Shown: one piece after another, positions 7,754 to 16,755 of the stretch
Position numbering within the stretch: position 1 is the stretch's first letter
Layout of the letters: each line of letters starts with the position of its first letter
From: Bowmanella dokdonensis
Lineage (GTDB): Bacteria; Pseudomonadota; Gammaproteobacteria; Enterobacterales; Alteromonadaceae
Assembly: GCF_017254865.1 (NCBI RefSeq)
Contig: NZ_JAFKCV010000002.1
Location: forward strand, 353,837 to 417,836
DNA: 64,000 nt
Direction: 5' to 3'
Translations under genes and position numbers: made by a program
The notes under the pieces: model-generated
Databases searched by the model: none
What the model was told of the DNA's origin: nothing
What the model saw: only the letters and a program-made list of their open reading frames with translations

Positions 7754-8884
7754 TTACAGCCCGGCCAGCGGATGTTCACCTGCCTGCCAAGGGGAACTGA
7801 AGAAATGCGTGATCACCTCCCGGGGCACCGATTGTACGGTCGGATACTTCCATCTGGGCTGACCGTCTTTGTCAATCAGTAACGCTCTGACCCCCTCCTG
7901 GAACTCGCCCATTTCACCGCATCGACAGGACAGTATCAGTTCCATACGGAAGCAGTCTTCCAGACCGAGGGGCTTACCGCGCTTAAGTTGTTCCCAGACC
8001 AGGTGCATGGTGATGGGTGAGCCGGCTTTCAGGGTCTGCACCGCCCGGTTCAGCCATTTGTCCTCACCCGCTTGCAGGGTCAGAATGGCCTCCACCACCT
8101 GTTCAATACTGTCTTTGTCGGTAAGAGAGTCGATCAGAGCCCGGTGTGACTTGATATTGCCCATCGGCAGCTTGTGCTGGCTGTCACGCTGGAACTGCGC
8201 ACATAACTGAGCAAGCTTTTCATGGTTAAGGCTCTGGGTGGCACCCCATTTGATTTTCTGCATCTGATCGAGAAAGTCGTTCTTGAGATCATGGCTGATA
8301 AAATGGTCGGCCAGCTTCACATACAGGGCGTCAGACGCATTCAAACTGGCTCCCGTCAGCCCCAGAAACAGTCCGCAACCACCCGGCATACGGTTGAGGA
8401 ACCAGCTTCCCCCCACATCAGGGTACAGGCCAATGCTGATTTCCGGCATGGCGATACGGGAGGTTTCAGTGACAATACGATGACTGGCGCCACTCATCAG
8501 TCCCAATCCCCCGCCCATCACTATGCCATGGCCCCACACCAGCAGGGGCTTATTGAAAGTATGGATCTGATGATCCAACCGGTATTCCTCGCTGAAAAAT
8601 GCTTTCAGCAATGCCGGTGTCTCGCCTGGATTATCCTGCATGGCATTATGCATGGCGACCACATCCCCGCCGGCACAAAACGCTTTATCTTCGGCCCCAT
8701 CCAGCACCACAGCCACGATGTTTTCATCCGCCTGCCAGGCTTGCAGCCTGGGTGCCAGCAGGCGAATCATGGACAGGTTAAGGGCATTAAGCGCTTTGGG
8801 CTTATTCAGCGTGGCATGACCGATACGCTTGCCATTACCGGCATCCAGTTCTTCGAAAATCACCAGTTCGGCATGTTGTTCCAT
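7754..8884 (-). CDS. 3-hydroxyisobutyryl-CoA hydrolase (crotonase superfamily)
   Basis: A 376-residue crotonase-fold protein. It removes CoA from 3-hydroxyisobutyryl-CoA to feed MmsB. Family marks are KAFCAGGDVVAMH (oxyanion loop), WGHGIVMGGGLGLM, and the glutamate region MPEISIGLYPDVGGSWFLNR. These fit HIBCH rather than a simple enoyl-CoA hydratase, as does the length. I chose the ATG at 8884 because a GGAGGG ribosome site (8890-8895) sits 5 nt upstream, overlapping the end of the acyl-CoA dehydrogenase gene. The longer open frame (to 8938) would overlap that gene. Translation is probably coupled. Confidence 0.92.
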   Translation of the reverse strand: MEQHAELVIFEELDAGNGKRIGHATLNKPKALNALNLSMIRLLAPRLQAWQADENIVAVVLDGAEDKAFCAGGDVVAMHNAMQDNPGETPALLKAFFSEEYRLDHQIHTFNKPLLVWGHGIVMGGGLGLMSGASHRIVTETSRIAMPEISIGLYPDVGGSWFLNRMPGGCGLFLGLTGASLNASDALYVKLADHFISHDLKNDFLDQMQKIKWGATQSLNHEKLAQLCAQFQRDSQHKLPMGNIKSHRALIDSLTDKDSIEQVVEAILTLQAGEDKWLNRAVQTLKAGSPITMHLVWEQLKRGKPLGLEDCFRMELILSCRCGEMGEFQEGVRALLIDKDGQPRWKYPTVQSVPREVITHFFSSPWQAGEHPLAGL

Positions 8885-8894
8885 TGAATCCCTC

Positions 8895-10052
8895 CTAGAG
8901 AATGTCTCCGGCACCGTCTGCCAGCAAACGCCGGGCAATGATCAGACGCATGATTTCATTGGTGCCTTCCAGTATTTGGTGTACCCGCACATCCCGCACA
9001 TGACGCTCCAGCGGATATTCGCTGATATAGCCATAACCGCCGTGGATTTGCAGGGCTTCATCACAGACCCTGAAGCCCACATCTGTGGCAAAGCGTTTTG
9101 CCATGGCGCAATAGGCGGTTTTTTCCGGGTCGTTGTTGTCGAGCTTAAACGCGGCCAGCCGCACCATCTGACGGGCGGCAACCAAATCCGTATTCATATC
9201 GGCCAGCTTGAACTGCAATGCCTGGAAAGCCGCCAACGGCTTACCAAACTGCTGGCGTTCATGCATGTAGGCTTTGGCTGTATTCAGTGCTTGTTGCGCC
9301 GTGCCAATAGAGCAGGTCGCGATATTAATGCGACCTCCATCCAACCCCTGCATGGCAAACTTGAAGCCCTGACCTTCCTCTCCAAGCAGGTTTTCCCGTG
9401 GCACCCTGACATTTTCAAAGGTGACCAGTCGGGTCGGCTGGGCATTCCAGCCCATCTTTTCTTCCGCCTTGCCATAGATAATGCCCTCGGCATCCGCCGG
9501 GATCACCAGGGCCGAGATGCCCTTGGGGCCCTCTTCACCGGTACGTACCATGACCACCAAAACCTCGGTCTCACCTGCACCGGAGATAAACATCTTAGAG
9601 CCGTTGACCAGATAATGGTCGCCGTCTTTTCTGGCTGTGGTACGCAGGGCTGCTGCATCCGATCCCGAACCGGGTTCCGTCAGGCAGTAAGAGGCCAGCT
9701 TCTGGCCCGTGACCAGGGATTCGCACCACTGCTGCCGGATGGTTTGGGTACCCCAGGTGGCAATCATCCAGCCGGCCATATTGTGGATGGTCATCATCGC
9801 CGTAGTGGCGGTGCAGCCCATGGACAATTGTTCGAAAATAATAGAGGAGTCGAGTCGTGACAGACCCAGGCCACCAGCTTCTTCTGGAGTGTAGAGGCCG
9901 CAGAAGCCAAGCTCACCGGCCTTTTGAATCACTTCCTTGGGAAAATAATGCTCTTTGTCCCATTTGGCGGCATGAGGCGCCAGTTCCTGTTCAGCGAACT
10001 GGCGGGCCGTCTCGGCAAAGGCCAGTTGATCATCGGTAAGATTAAAATTCAC
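8895..10052 (-). CDS. Acyl-CoA dehydrogenase, probably isobutyryl-CoA dehydrogenase
   Basis: A 385-residue flavoprotein dehydrogenase. Visible signatures are CLTEPGSGSDAAALRTTA and FISGAGE (FAD and substrate region), and the C-terminal QIHGGYGYISEYPLERHVRDVRVHQILEGTNEI pattern with the catalytic Glu (EGTNE). In this operon it most likely converts isobutyryl-CoA to methacrylyl-CoA. Its substrate could also include 2-methylbutyryl-CoA. The start is GTG at 10052, preceded by AAGG about 9 nt upstream. It is the second gene of the operon, 124 bp after mmsA. Confidence 0.92.
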   Translation of the reverse strand: MNFNLTDDQLAFAETARQFAEQELAPHAAKWDKEHYFPKEVIQKAGELGFCGLYTPEEAGGLGLSRLDSSIIFEQLSMGCTATTAMMTIHNMAGWMIATWGTQTIRQQWCESLVTGQKLASYCLTEPGSGSDAAALRTTARKDGDHYLVNGSKMFISGAGETEVLVVMVRTGEEGPKGISALVIPADAEGIIYGKAEEKMGWNAQPTRLVTFENVRVPRENLLGEEGQGFKFAMQGLDGGRINIATCSIGTAQQALNTAKAYMHERQQFGKPLAAFQALQFKLADMNTDLVAARQMVRLAAFKLDNNDPEKTAYCAMAKRFATDVGFRVCDEALQIHGGYGYISEYPLERHVRDVRVHQILEGTNEIMRLIIARRLLADGAGDIL

Positions 10053-10176
10053 TTGGTAGTACCTTTTGTATTTGTTTGATTCCGTTGCGCTTCAGCAACC
10101 AGACAAATTCAATACAGGGGGCCAGACGACTATCAGGGCTCAGCCTGACCCCTGATAGCTGTTTCCTGACCACTGT

Positions 10177-11667
10177 TCAGCGCAGGCTGATAGTCATATT
10201 GGGACCATGGGGGATATCGTCCTCAAACCAGCGACTGGTAATAGTCTTGGTTTCGGTGTAGAAACGCACCGCCTGCTTACCGTAGGCGTGCAAATCACCA
10301 TAGAAGGAATTCTTCCAGCCAGTGAAAGAGAAGAACGGCAGTGGTACCGGAATAGGCACGTTAATACCCACCTGACCGACTTCGATTTCATGCTGGTACT
10401 TACGTGCCGCCGCACCGCTGGCAGTGAAGATACTGGTACCGTTGCCATAGGGATTGCGGTTGACCAGGGCGATGGCGTCTTCCAGTTCATCCACGGCCAT
10501 ACAGCACAGCACCGGTCCGAAGATCTCTTCCTTGTAGATGCTCATTTCTTCGCTCACCTCACTGAAGACAGTGGGTCCGACCCAGTTGCCGGATTCATGT
10601 CCGGGCAGAGTGAAACCTGAGCCATCCACCAGACAGTTGGCCCCTTCAGCCTTGCCCTGTTCAATCATGGACAACACCCGATCCCTGGCCCTGGGGCTGA
10701 TCAGGGGGCCGAAACCGGCCTGTTTGTCGTTCCACAGGCCGGGACGCACCTTGCCGATCATGTCGGCCAGCTCTGGGATCCAGTCTTTGGCTTCACCGAC
10801 AAACACCGCCACTGAAATGGCCATACAACGCTGGCCGGCCGCGCCGACTGAAGCGCCCACCAGGTTGTTCAGCACCTGAGCCTTATTGGCATCCGGCATG
10901 ATGACCGAGTGGTTCTTGGCGCCGGCAAAACACTGGGCGCGCTTCATGTTGTCCGTGGCAGTCTTGTAGATGTGCTGCCCCACCGGCACAGAGCCGACGA
11001 AAGACACCGCCTTGATATCAGGATGATGCAGCAGATGATCGACCTGTTGGGCACCGCCGTGGACCACGTTCAGCAAGCCTTTGGGGGCTCCGGCTTCCAG
11101 GAACAACTCGGCCAGACGGGTTGGGGTCATGGGGTCTTGTTCTGACGGCTTGAGAACAAAGGTATTGCCGGCGGCAATGGCAAGGGGGAACATCCACAGG
11201 GGAATCATGGCCGGGAAGTTAAAGGGTGTAATACCAGCGCACACGCCCAAAGGCTGGGTATAACTATAGGTATCGATACCCCGGGCGACGTTTTCCACCG
11301 TTTCACCCATCAGCAGTGACGGTATATTCATGGCCTGCTCAACCACTTCTATGCCACGCCATACATCACCCTTGGCGTCATCGAAGGTTTTACCGGTTTC
11401 CTGACTGAGAACTTCGGCAATTTCGTCATGGTGCTGCTTGAGCAGCGCCTGGTAGCGCATCATCAGCCTGGCGCGTTCGGAAACCGGCACATTACGCCAG
11501 GTGGCAAAGGCTTCCTTGGCACTGGCAACGGCCGCGTCCATTTCACTGGTACTGGCATATGGCACCTGGGCGATGACCTGATTGTCAGCCGGATTGGTCA
11601 CATCAAGCATGTGCTGCGACTTGGACGCAACAAACTCACCATTGATAAGCAAAGGAATCTGTTTCAT
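10177..11667 (-). CDS. mmsA: CoA-acylating methylmalonate-semialdehyde dehydrogenase
   Basis: A 496-residue aldehyde dehydrogenase. It converts methylmalonate semialdehyde to propionyl-CoA, the last step of valine degradation. Signatures include [42 protein letters not shown] and the catalytic cysteine in [31 protein letters not shown] near the C-terminus is typical of MmsA. It is the first gene of the minus-strand operon, and a LiuR-like palindrome lies about 75 bp before its start. Confidence 0.96.
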   Translation of the reverse strand: MKQIPLLINGEFVASKSQHMLDVTNPADNQVIAQVPYASTSEMDAAVASAKEAFATWRNVPVSERARLMMRYQALLKQHHDEIAEVLSQETGKTFDDAKGDVWRGIEVVEQAMNIPSLLMGETVENVARGIDTYSYTQPLGVCAGITPFNFPAMIPLWMFPLAIAAGNTFVLKPSEQDPMTPTRLAELFLEAGAPKGLLNVVHGGAQQVDHLLHHPDIKAVSFVGSVPVGQHIYKTATDNMKRAQCFAGAKNHSVIMPDANKAQVLNNLVGASVGAAGQRCMAISVAVFVGEAKDWIPELADMIGKVRPGLWNDKQAGFGPLISPRARDRVLSMIEQGKAEGANCLVDGSGFTLPGHESGNWVGPTVFSEVSEEMSIYKEEIFGPVLCCMAVDELEDAIALVNRNPYGNGTSIFTASGAAARKYQHEIEVGQVGINVPIPVPLPFFSFTGWKNSFYGDLHAYGKQAVRFYTETKTITSRWFEDDIPHGPNMTISLR

Positions 11668-11742
11668 TTAACACCCATAGGTTGCTGGGCCTCACTCGAA
11701 GGCCTGTTAACAAAGTGTGAGCTACATTAGCAGAATTTTTAC

Positions 11743-11760
11743 CTTAACGTTAACGTAAAG
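11743..11760. promoter_or_regulatory. LiuR-like operator upstream of the valine degradation operon
   Basis: The sequence CTTAACGTTAACGTAAAG is an 18-bp palindrome with one mismatched pair, centred on ACGTTAACGT. A further ACGTAAAA half-motif follows at 11761. As I recall the literature, MerR-family LiuR sites in gammaproteobacteria have this ACGT-TAACGT style, and LiuR controls ivd/mmsA operons. The site lies 76-93 bp upstream of the mmsA start. The regulator gene is not in the window. Confidence 0.6.
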
Positions 11761-11945
11761 ACGTAAAAACTTGGCACTTCACTGACAACTTCCAGTTACA
11801 AGATTAGACAAGCGTTGACGTGACTCCAGCTTGCCGCAGCCTTGCTGCCACAGCCGGTATGCTAGTGCTTGATTAACTTGGATTTTCTATCCGGACCGGG
11901 AATTGGTTGCTATGATGAGATTGACACAGTTGGGGAGTGTTCAGA

Positions 11946-13559
11946 TTGGAATCCGGCAAGATCAATATCGCAATAGTGGAAGACAATGGCGTCGCCCGCC
12001 TGAATCTGCGTAATCATCTGCTGGAAATGGGCTTTTCAGACGTCGGTTGTTACAGCCATGGACGTGAACTCAAGCCGGTACTGCGGCAACGGCACTTTGA
12101 CCTGATCCTGATGGATTTTCATCTTGGCCTGCATAAAAACGGCGTCGAAGTGGTTAACGAATTACAAAAGGAAGGCCTGCTCAAACCCTCCACCAGTGTC
12201 GTTTTTGTCACCTCCGACAGGATGCCGATGATAGTCGGTCAGATAGTCGATGTGCATCCGGATGCCCTGGTGCTGAAACCCTACACCATCAAAAATCTGG
12301 AGCGCACCCTTAGCGGCTGCATCCGGCTGAATCAGTACTTGCGCCCGGTACTTAAACTGATGGATCAGGACCAATACCAGCAAGCTCTGGACAGGCTGAA
12401 TGTCATGCTGGAGAACAATCCCAATCCTAAAATTCACACCAGCATGATTAAACTGAAGGCCAGGCTGTTGATTAAACTCAGTCGCTTTAAAGAGGCTGCA
12501 CGGATCTACGAACAGATTCTGGAAGGTTCGGATAAGGTCATCTGGGCACGTTGGGGATTGATTCAGTGCACCAATCTGGCCGGGGAGACCGAAAAAAGCG
12601 AGGAGATGCTGGAGAGCATGCTGGGCACCCATCTGACCAACGACAAGGCCTGCGAATGGCTGACCCGTATCAACATCGACAAAGAAGATTACGACAAGGC
12701 CGAGCTGTATATCGACAAGATCAAGGATGGAGAGCTGTCCCTCTCCGCAGCGCGACTCAAGGCCCACCTGTATCAGGCTCAGGATCGTATGGACGATGCC
12801 ATCGCCCTGCTGGAAAAGAAACGGGAATCCAACCGTAACATCCGCGAAAAGTTCATCGAGATCTCGTTGGATCTGGCCCGTTGCTACCTGACTCTGGCTG
12901 AGAGTAAACCGGAAAACGAACGCCCCAAGCAATTGCAGGTCGCCCGCTTTCTGATCGGCAGTGCTGGTCGCAACTTGCACGGTCAGGAAATGGATATCAA
13001 ACGCAATGTGCTGACGGCCCTGGCTGCCCTGATGGAGGGAGACACCGAGAAGGCCAGGGAACTGCTCAGTGCTGAAGGGGGACGGGATGCAGAACAGATG
13101 GATATTGCCACCCCGTCTGACGCCGTTAATGCCTGGCATGGATTGGGTGAACAGGCCACTGCATCTGAACTGTTGCATGAACTGGAGCAGCGACTGAAAG
13201 GCCTGCCGGACGAAAATGAGAAAACCGTCTCAAATCTGATGATGCACAAGAACCAGACCGCACTGGGTGACAAGAAGAGCCGGGCCCTGACCTTCAATAA
13301 GCAGGGGCTGGAATTTTACGTCAAAGATGAATTCGCTCAGGCCATCGATCTCTTTTACCAGGCGTATCTGTTGTTTCCCGCCGAGGCCGCTTTCAGCGTG
13401 AATCTGCTGCAAAGTATGGTGGAAGCCGGTCAGGCTGAGCATAAGAAGGCGTCCATCGAATCCCTGCTGAATGAACTGTCGGGGCAGAACTTGTCCAAAG
13501 CCAATGCCGAACGTGTGACGGATATCCGGGAAAAAATCCGGAAACAGAAACTGATCTGA
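11946..13559 (+). CDS. Response regulator with C-terminal TPR-like repeats
   Basis: A 537-residue protein. Residues about 5-125 are a receiver domain with all key positions: acidic VEDNG, the phospho-acceptor Asp in LILMDFHLG, Thr/Ser in FVTSDR and Lys in VLKPYT. The remainder is helical and repeat-like (for example RFKEAARIYEQIL, DYDKAELYIDKI, RMDDAIALLEKK, EFAQAIDLFYQAYLLFP), consistent with tetratricopeptide repeats. There is no DNA-binding output domain, so phosphorylation probably controls protein contacts. No histidine kinase is adjacent, so it is an orphan. The start is TTG at 11946 with GGGGAG 8 nt upstream. A GTG at 11937 is the alternative but lies on top of that site. Confidence 0.85.
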   Translation: MESGKINIAIVEDNGVARLNLRNHLLEMGFSDVGCYSHGRELKPVLRQRHFDLILMDFHLGLHKNGVEVVNELQKEGLLKPSTSVVFVTSDRMPMIVGQIVDVHPDALVLKPYTIKNLERTLSGCIRLNQYLRPVLKLMDQDQYQQALDRLNVMLENNPNPKIHTSMIKLKARLLIKLSRFKEAARIYEQILEGSDKVIWARWGLIQCTNLAGETEKSEEMLESMLGTHLTNDKACEWLTRINIDKEDYDKAELYIDKIKDGELSLSAARLKAHLYQAQDRMDDAIALLEKKRESNRNIREKFIEISLDLARCYLTLAESKPENERPKQLQVARFLIGSAGRNLHGQEMDIKRNVLTALAALMEGDTEKARELLSAEGGRDAEQMDIATPSDAVNAWHGLGEQATASELLHELEQRLKGLPDENEKTVSNLMMHKNQTALGDKKSRALTFNKQGLEFYVKDEFAQAIDLFYQAYLLFPAEAAFSVNLLQSMVEAGQAEHKKASIESLLNELSGQNLSKANAERVTDIREKIRKQKLI

Positions 13560-13645
13560 GCGGCAAACTCCAACTATCCCTAGCTTTACCCATGTCATCG
13601 GACCAGTTATGCTATGGGCTGCTTTTTATCAGGGAGAGCCTTCGC

Positions 13646-14446
13646 ATGCATATCGATCAGCTTTTGCATCTGGCCAGACAGAGTCAGCTAAACGGAGAAC
13701 CCCTCAGCGTTCCGGATAACTGGGCCCAGGGCCGCACGCTGTTCGGCGGGGTCTCGGCTGCGCTGCTTTACGAAGCCGTCCGCCAGCATGTGAAACCGGA
13801 CAGCCGTTTGCGCTCCATCACCACCAATTTCGTCGGCCCGCTGGCACCGGACCAGCCTTTTAATATTCAGGTGGAAGTCTTGCGCGAGGGCAAGAATGTC
13901 ACCCAGGTGGTAGCCAGAGCGGTTCAGGATTCACAGGTGGCCGTGTTCTGTCAGGCCTGTTTCGGCATGGATCGGGAATCAAAAATCCAGGTGAGCAATC
14001 AGGACTTCCACCAGATGCCGTTACCGAAAAAAGCCAAGTTTATTCCGCAGATTCCCAAGGTAACACCCAAATTCCTGAGGCATATGGATTTGGCACTCAT
14101 CGAAGGCGGACTGCCCTTCACCGGCAAGAAAACCAGTTCCACCTATGGCTGGATGCGTTTCACTGAGGCACCCGAGACAATCACGGATGCCCACTTGATT
14201 GCGTTAATCGATGCCTGGCCACCGACCATCCTGCAAATGCTGCGGTGGCCGTCGCCAGCCAGCACCATGAGCTGGAACCTGGAATTCGTCCATCCTCATG
14301 CGCCTGTTGCGCCCGACGACTGGTTTGCCTATCAGGCAGACACCCGCCAGGCAGCAGACGGCTATTGCCACAGCGAGGCGAATATTTGGGATGCCCGGGG
14401 GGAGTTGGTGGCCATCAGCCGGCAGATCATCACCGTCTTCGGTTGA
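13646..14446 (+). CDS. Acyl-CoA thioesterase domain protein (TesB-like hot-dog)
   Basis: A 266-residue protein with two hot-dog halves. The N-terminal half has WAQGRTLFGGVSAALLYEAV and LRSITTNFVGPLAPDQPF, and the C-terminal half DAWPPTILQMLRWPSPASTMSWNLEFVH. Such proteins hydrolyse acyl-CoA thioesters; the substrate is not predictable here. The ATG at 13646 is preceded by AGGGAGAG and matches family starts. The frame is open further upstream to 13592. It ends 1 bp from the end of the convergent patatin gene. Confidence 0.85.
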   Translation: MHIDQLLHLARQSQLNGEPLSVPDNWAQGRTLFGGVSAALLYEAVRQHVKPDSRLRSITTNFVGPLAPDQPFNIQVEVLREGKNVTQVVARAVQDSQVAVFCQACFGMDRESKIQVSNQDFHQMPLPKKAKFIPQIPKVTPKFLRHMDLALIEGGLPFTGKKTSSTYGWMRFTEAPETITDAHLIALIDAWPPTILQMLRWPSPASTMSWNLEFVHPHAPVAPDDWFAYQADTRQAADGYCHSEANIWDARGELVAISRQIITVFG

Positions 14447-14447
14447 C

Positions 14448-16688
14448 TTATCCGTCCTCAGAATCAGTCCGCCGCTTTGCGGCAACGCCTGGGCTTCCAC
14501 CATCGATGAGCGCCGTCATCGCTTGTTGTACATATGCAAGGCCCTCCTGATACCCGGCTTCGATAATCCGATCCGCCTGCTTGAAGTCCAGCATGCCCAC
14601 ATTGTGAATATGCGGCTGGATAAAATAATCGACAATTTCCCGGTTAGTGCGCTGGCGCTGGGTACTGGCCAACAAGGAGGAACGCAACAGGGTGTGCAGA
14701 ATCGAGGGAACTTTGGGTTGTGGGCGACCAAAGAGTTTGTTCATCAGCAGTTGCCATGGGGACGGCACCTGCTGCAACTGGGTCAGATATTCCTCGTCGG
14801 GTGTCACATCAATGGCCACGATGGGACCTTCATTTCGCTGGCGCATCAGATCGCAGGGCAGATTATTGAACAGGGCGCCGTCGACCAGATAGTGGCCCTC
14901 GTCTATAACAGGTGCAATTACACCGGGGATGGACACGCTGGCCCGAGCACTTCGCCATAGTGGCCCGGAAAAGTGATCCCGCTCCTCGGCGATGCTCATG
15001 TCAGAGGAGACACAAAAAAACGGCAGCGGCAAATCTTCAATCCGCACATCGCCAAATCCTTCGTGCAACAGATTGTCCAGCCGCTGACTACGGGACAGCG
15101 AAATCATCGGCAGGGTATAGTCCCCAAGCGGATTCACACTGACGAAGAACCGTCTGACAGCCTCCCTGATACGTCGGCTTTCCCAGCCCATGGCTATCCA
15201 GCCGCCTATGATGGAACCCATACTGGTGCCACCCACCCAGTCCACTTCAATGCCGGCTTCTTCGAAGGCCTGCAGAATACCCACCTGGGCGAATCCTCTG
15301 GCCCCTCCCCCGCCCAACACCAGGCCCAAGGCTTTGTTGGTCAGATAGCGGCCTAGCCGCTTCATCGATCTGGCCGAGTCTTGTTGCAGATGGAAATGTT
15401 GTTCAGGACAAAAGGCCGTCAGCCAGCCGGCGGTATGCTGAATCCTGTCCAGATCATGCTGAATCAGTACCAGTTTGAGCGTCTGTTTCTGCCAGGAGAA
15501 CATGGGCCGGAAATAATCCAGTTTGTGCAACAGGTCCGCAGGAGAGCCGCTGGCATTCACCATCAGCCAGACTTCATCGGAGCGTTCCAGGCAGAACTTG
15601 GTCCAGGGGCTGAGGCTGTCATCGGAGAAGTAGATATTGGTACCAAACTGCTGTTCGAGACTGTCAAGAAAATTGATCAGCCTGGTGTGGGGCAGTTCAC
15701 TGAATACCTCCTTGCCGAAACGCTGGCTGACCATAGTCTCCGTGACGAAACTGTCTTCAGTGGCAAACAGCTCTTTTTGCAACTTATCGGCATGTTCCTC
15801 GGCCAGCGGATCGCAAATCATCACCAGCCTGTTCACTGGTTTGGCCTGATCCCTGGTCCGCGCACTCTGCTTTTTGATTCGGCTGACCAGGCTGCTGACA
15901 ATGTAGGTACTCAGCCAGGGATATTTGACCGAGAGTCGGTCGAAGTGCGTTCTGTCAAGGCCAATCAGATCACAGGTCCTGGTTGCCACCAGCTTGGTGG
16001 AACGAGCCTGGTTGCTGAATAATGACATTTCGCCAAAAGGCTCCCCGTGAAAGATCTCCCCGACCCGGCTCAGGCTCTCAGCCTCACCGGCATAGACATC
16101 AATTTTACCGCTGAGCAGAAAGTACATGACCTGAGCGTTATCACCCTGTTCAAACAGAGTTTGATTCTCTTCCAGATGCTCAAATTCGGCACTGGCGATT
16201 AGGTCATCGAGAAACTCAACCGATACATTTGGATAGCTACGTCTGAACGTTTTAACCAGCAGTTCTACTGCGTGCATTCGTTTGAGCATCAGCTCAAATT
16301 GCTGCCGGAAGGACAACGACTCAGCCTCCTGGGCCGGTATCTCAGCCCAGGCAATTTTCTCGAACCGGCAAGGCTCCAAGCACTGGACGGCGAACCTGTA
16401 AGGTTCGGTCGTCTCGGATGGTATTTGACCAACCCATTCCCCCATCCCCAGTTCGCCGACCCTGACTTTGACATCCTGCACCCAAAGCTGAATTTCTGCC
16501 TTACCGTGCAACAAGCGGTAACAATACAGATTCAAACCGGTTTGATTAAAGAGATAACTGTCTTTGGCACACTGAATTGCCTGGCTGGTTTCCTTGACCA
16601 GGCTCAAATGGGCAGGTGGCTTGTCCGATATCACGACGCTGGCTTCTCTTACAGAGCTGATCTCTGCCTGACTAGTTCTGCCAGGCAC
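14448..16688 (-). CDS. cNMP-binding patatin-like phospholipase (NTE family)
   Basis: A 746-residue protein. Residues about 30-130 form a degenerate cyclic-nucleotide-binding-like region. Residues about 165-275 are a clear cNMP domain (LFEQGDNAQVMYFLLSGKID ... GEPFGEMSLFSNQARSTKL). A linker with NTE-like character follows, then a patatin domain from about residue 455. The patatin domain has the oxyanion GGGGARG, the nucleophile GGTSMGS and the dyad aspartate in VDGALFNN. The expected activity is lysophospholipase or esterase, with ligand-controlled activation as inference. The strand's next gene downstream is convergent with it. Upstream is the CNNM-type gene, 67 bp away, so co-transcription is possible. 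Confidence 0.9.
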   Translation of the reverse strand: MPGRTSQAEISSVREASVVISDKPPAHLSLVKETSQAIQCAKDSYLFNQTGLNLYCYRLLHGKAEIQLWVQDVKVRVGELGMGEWVGQIPSETTEPYRFAVQCLEPCRFEKIAWAEIPAQEAESLSFRQQFELMLKRMHAVELLVKTFRRSYPNVSVEFLDDLIASAEFEHLEENQTLFEQGDNAQVMYFLLSGKIDVYAGEAESLSRVGEIFHGEPFGEMSLFSNQARSTKLVATRTCDLIGLDRTHFDRLSVKYPWLSTYIVSSLVSRIKKQSARTRDQAKPVNRLVMICDPLAEEHADKLQKELFATEDSFVTETMVSQRFGKEVFSELPHTRLINFLDSLEQQFGTNIYFSDDSLSPWTKFCLERSDEVWLMVNASGSPADLLHKLDYFRPMFSWQKQTLKLVLIQHDLDRIQHTAGWLTAFCPEQHFHLQQDSARSMKRLGRYLTNKALGLVLGGGGARGFAQVGILQAFEEAGIEVDWVGGTSMGSIIGGWIAMGWESRRIREAVRRFFVSVNPLGDYTLPMISLSRSQRLDNLLHEGFGDVRIEDLPLPFFCVSSDMSIAEERDHFSGPLWRSARASVSIPGVIAPVIDEGHYLVDGALFNNLPCDLMRQRNEGPIVAIDVTPDEEYLTQLQQVPSPWQLLMNKLFGRPQPKVPSILHTLLRSSLLASTQRQRTNREIVDYFIQPHIHNVGMLDFKQADRIIEAGYQEGLAYVQQAMTALIDGGSPGVAAKRRTDSEDG

Positions 16689-16755
16689 GATCGACTTCAG
16701 ACTGGATGCTGTCCCAAGTATAGGAAGAAAAAGACTATTTCCCAGTCAAGGTGGC

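Noticed and set aside
8829-9860. Long plus-strand frame of 343 codons
   Set aside because: It is the antisense shadow of the acyl-CoA dehydrogenase gene, which has all its family motifs on the minus strand.
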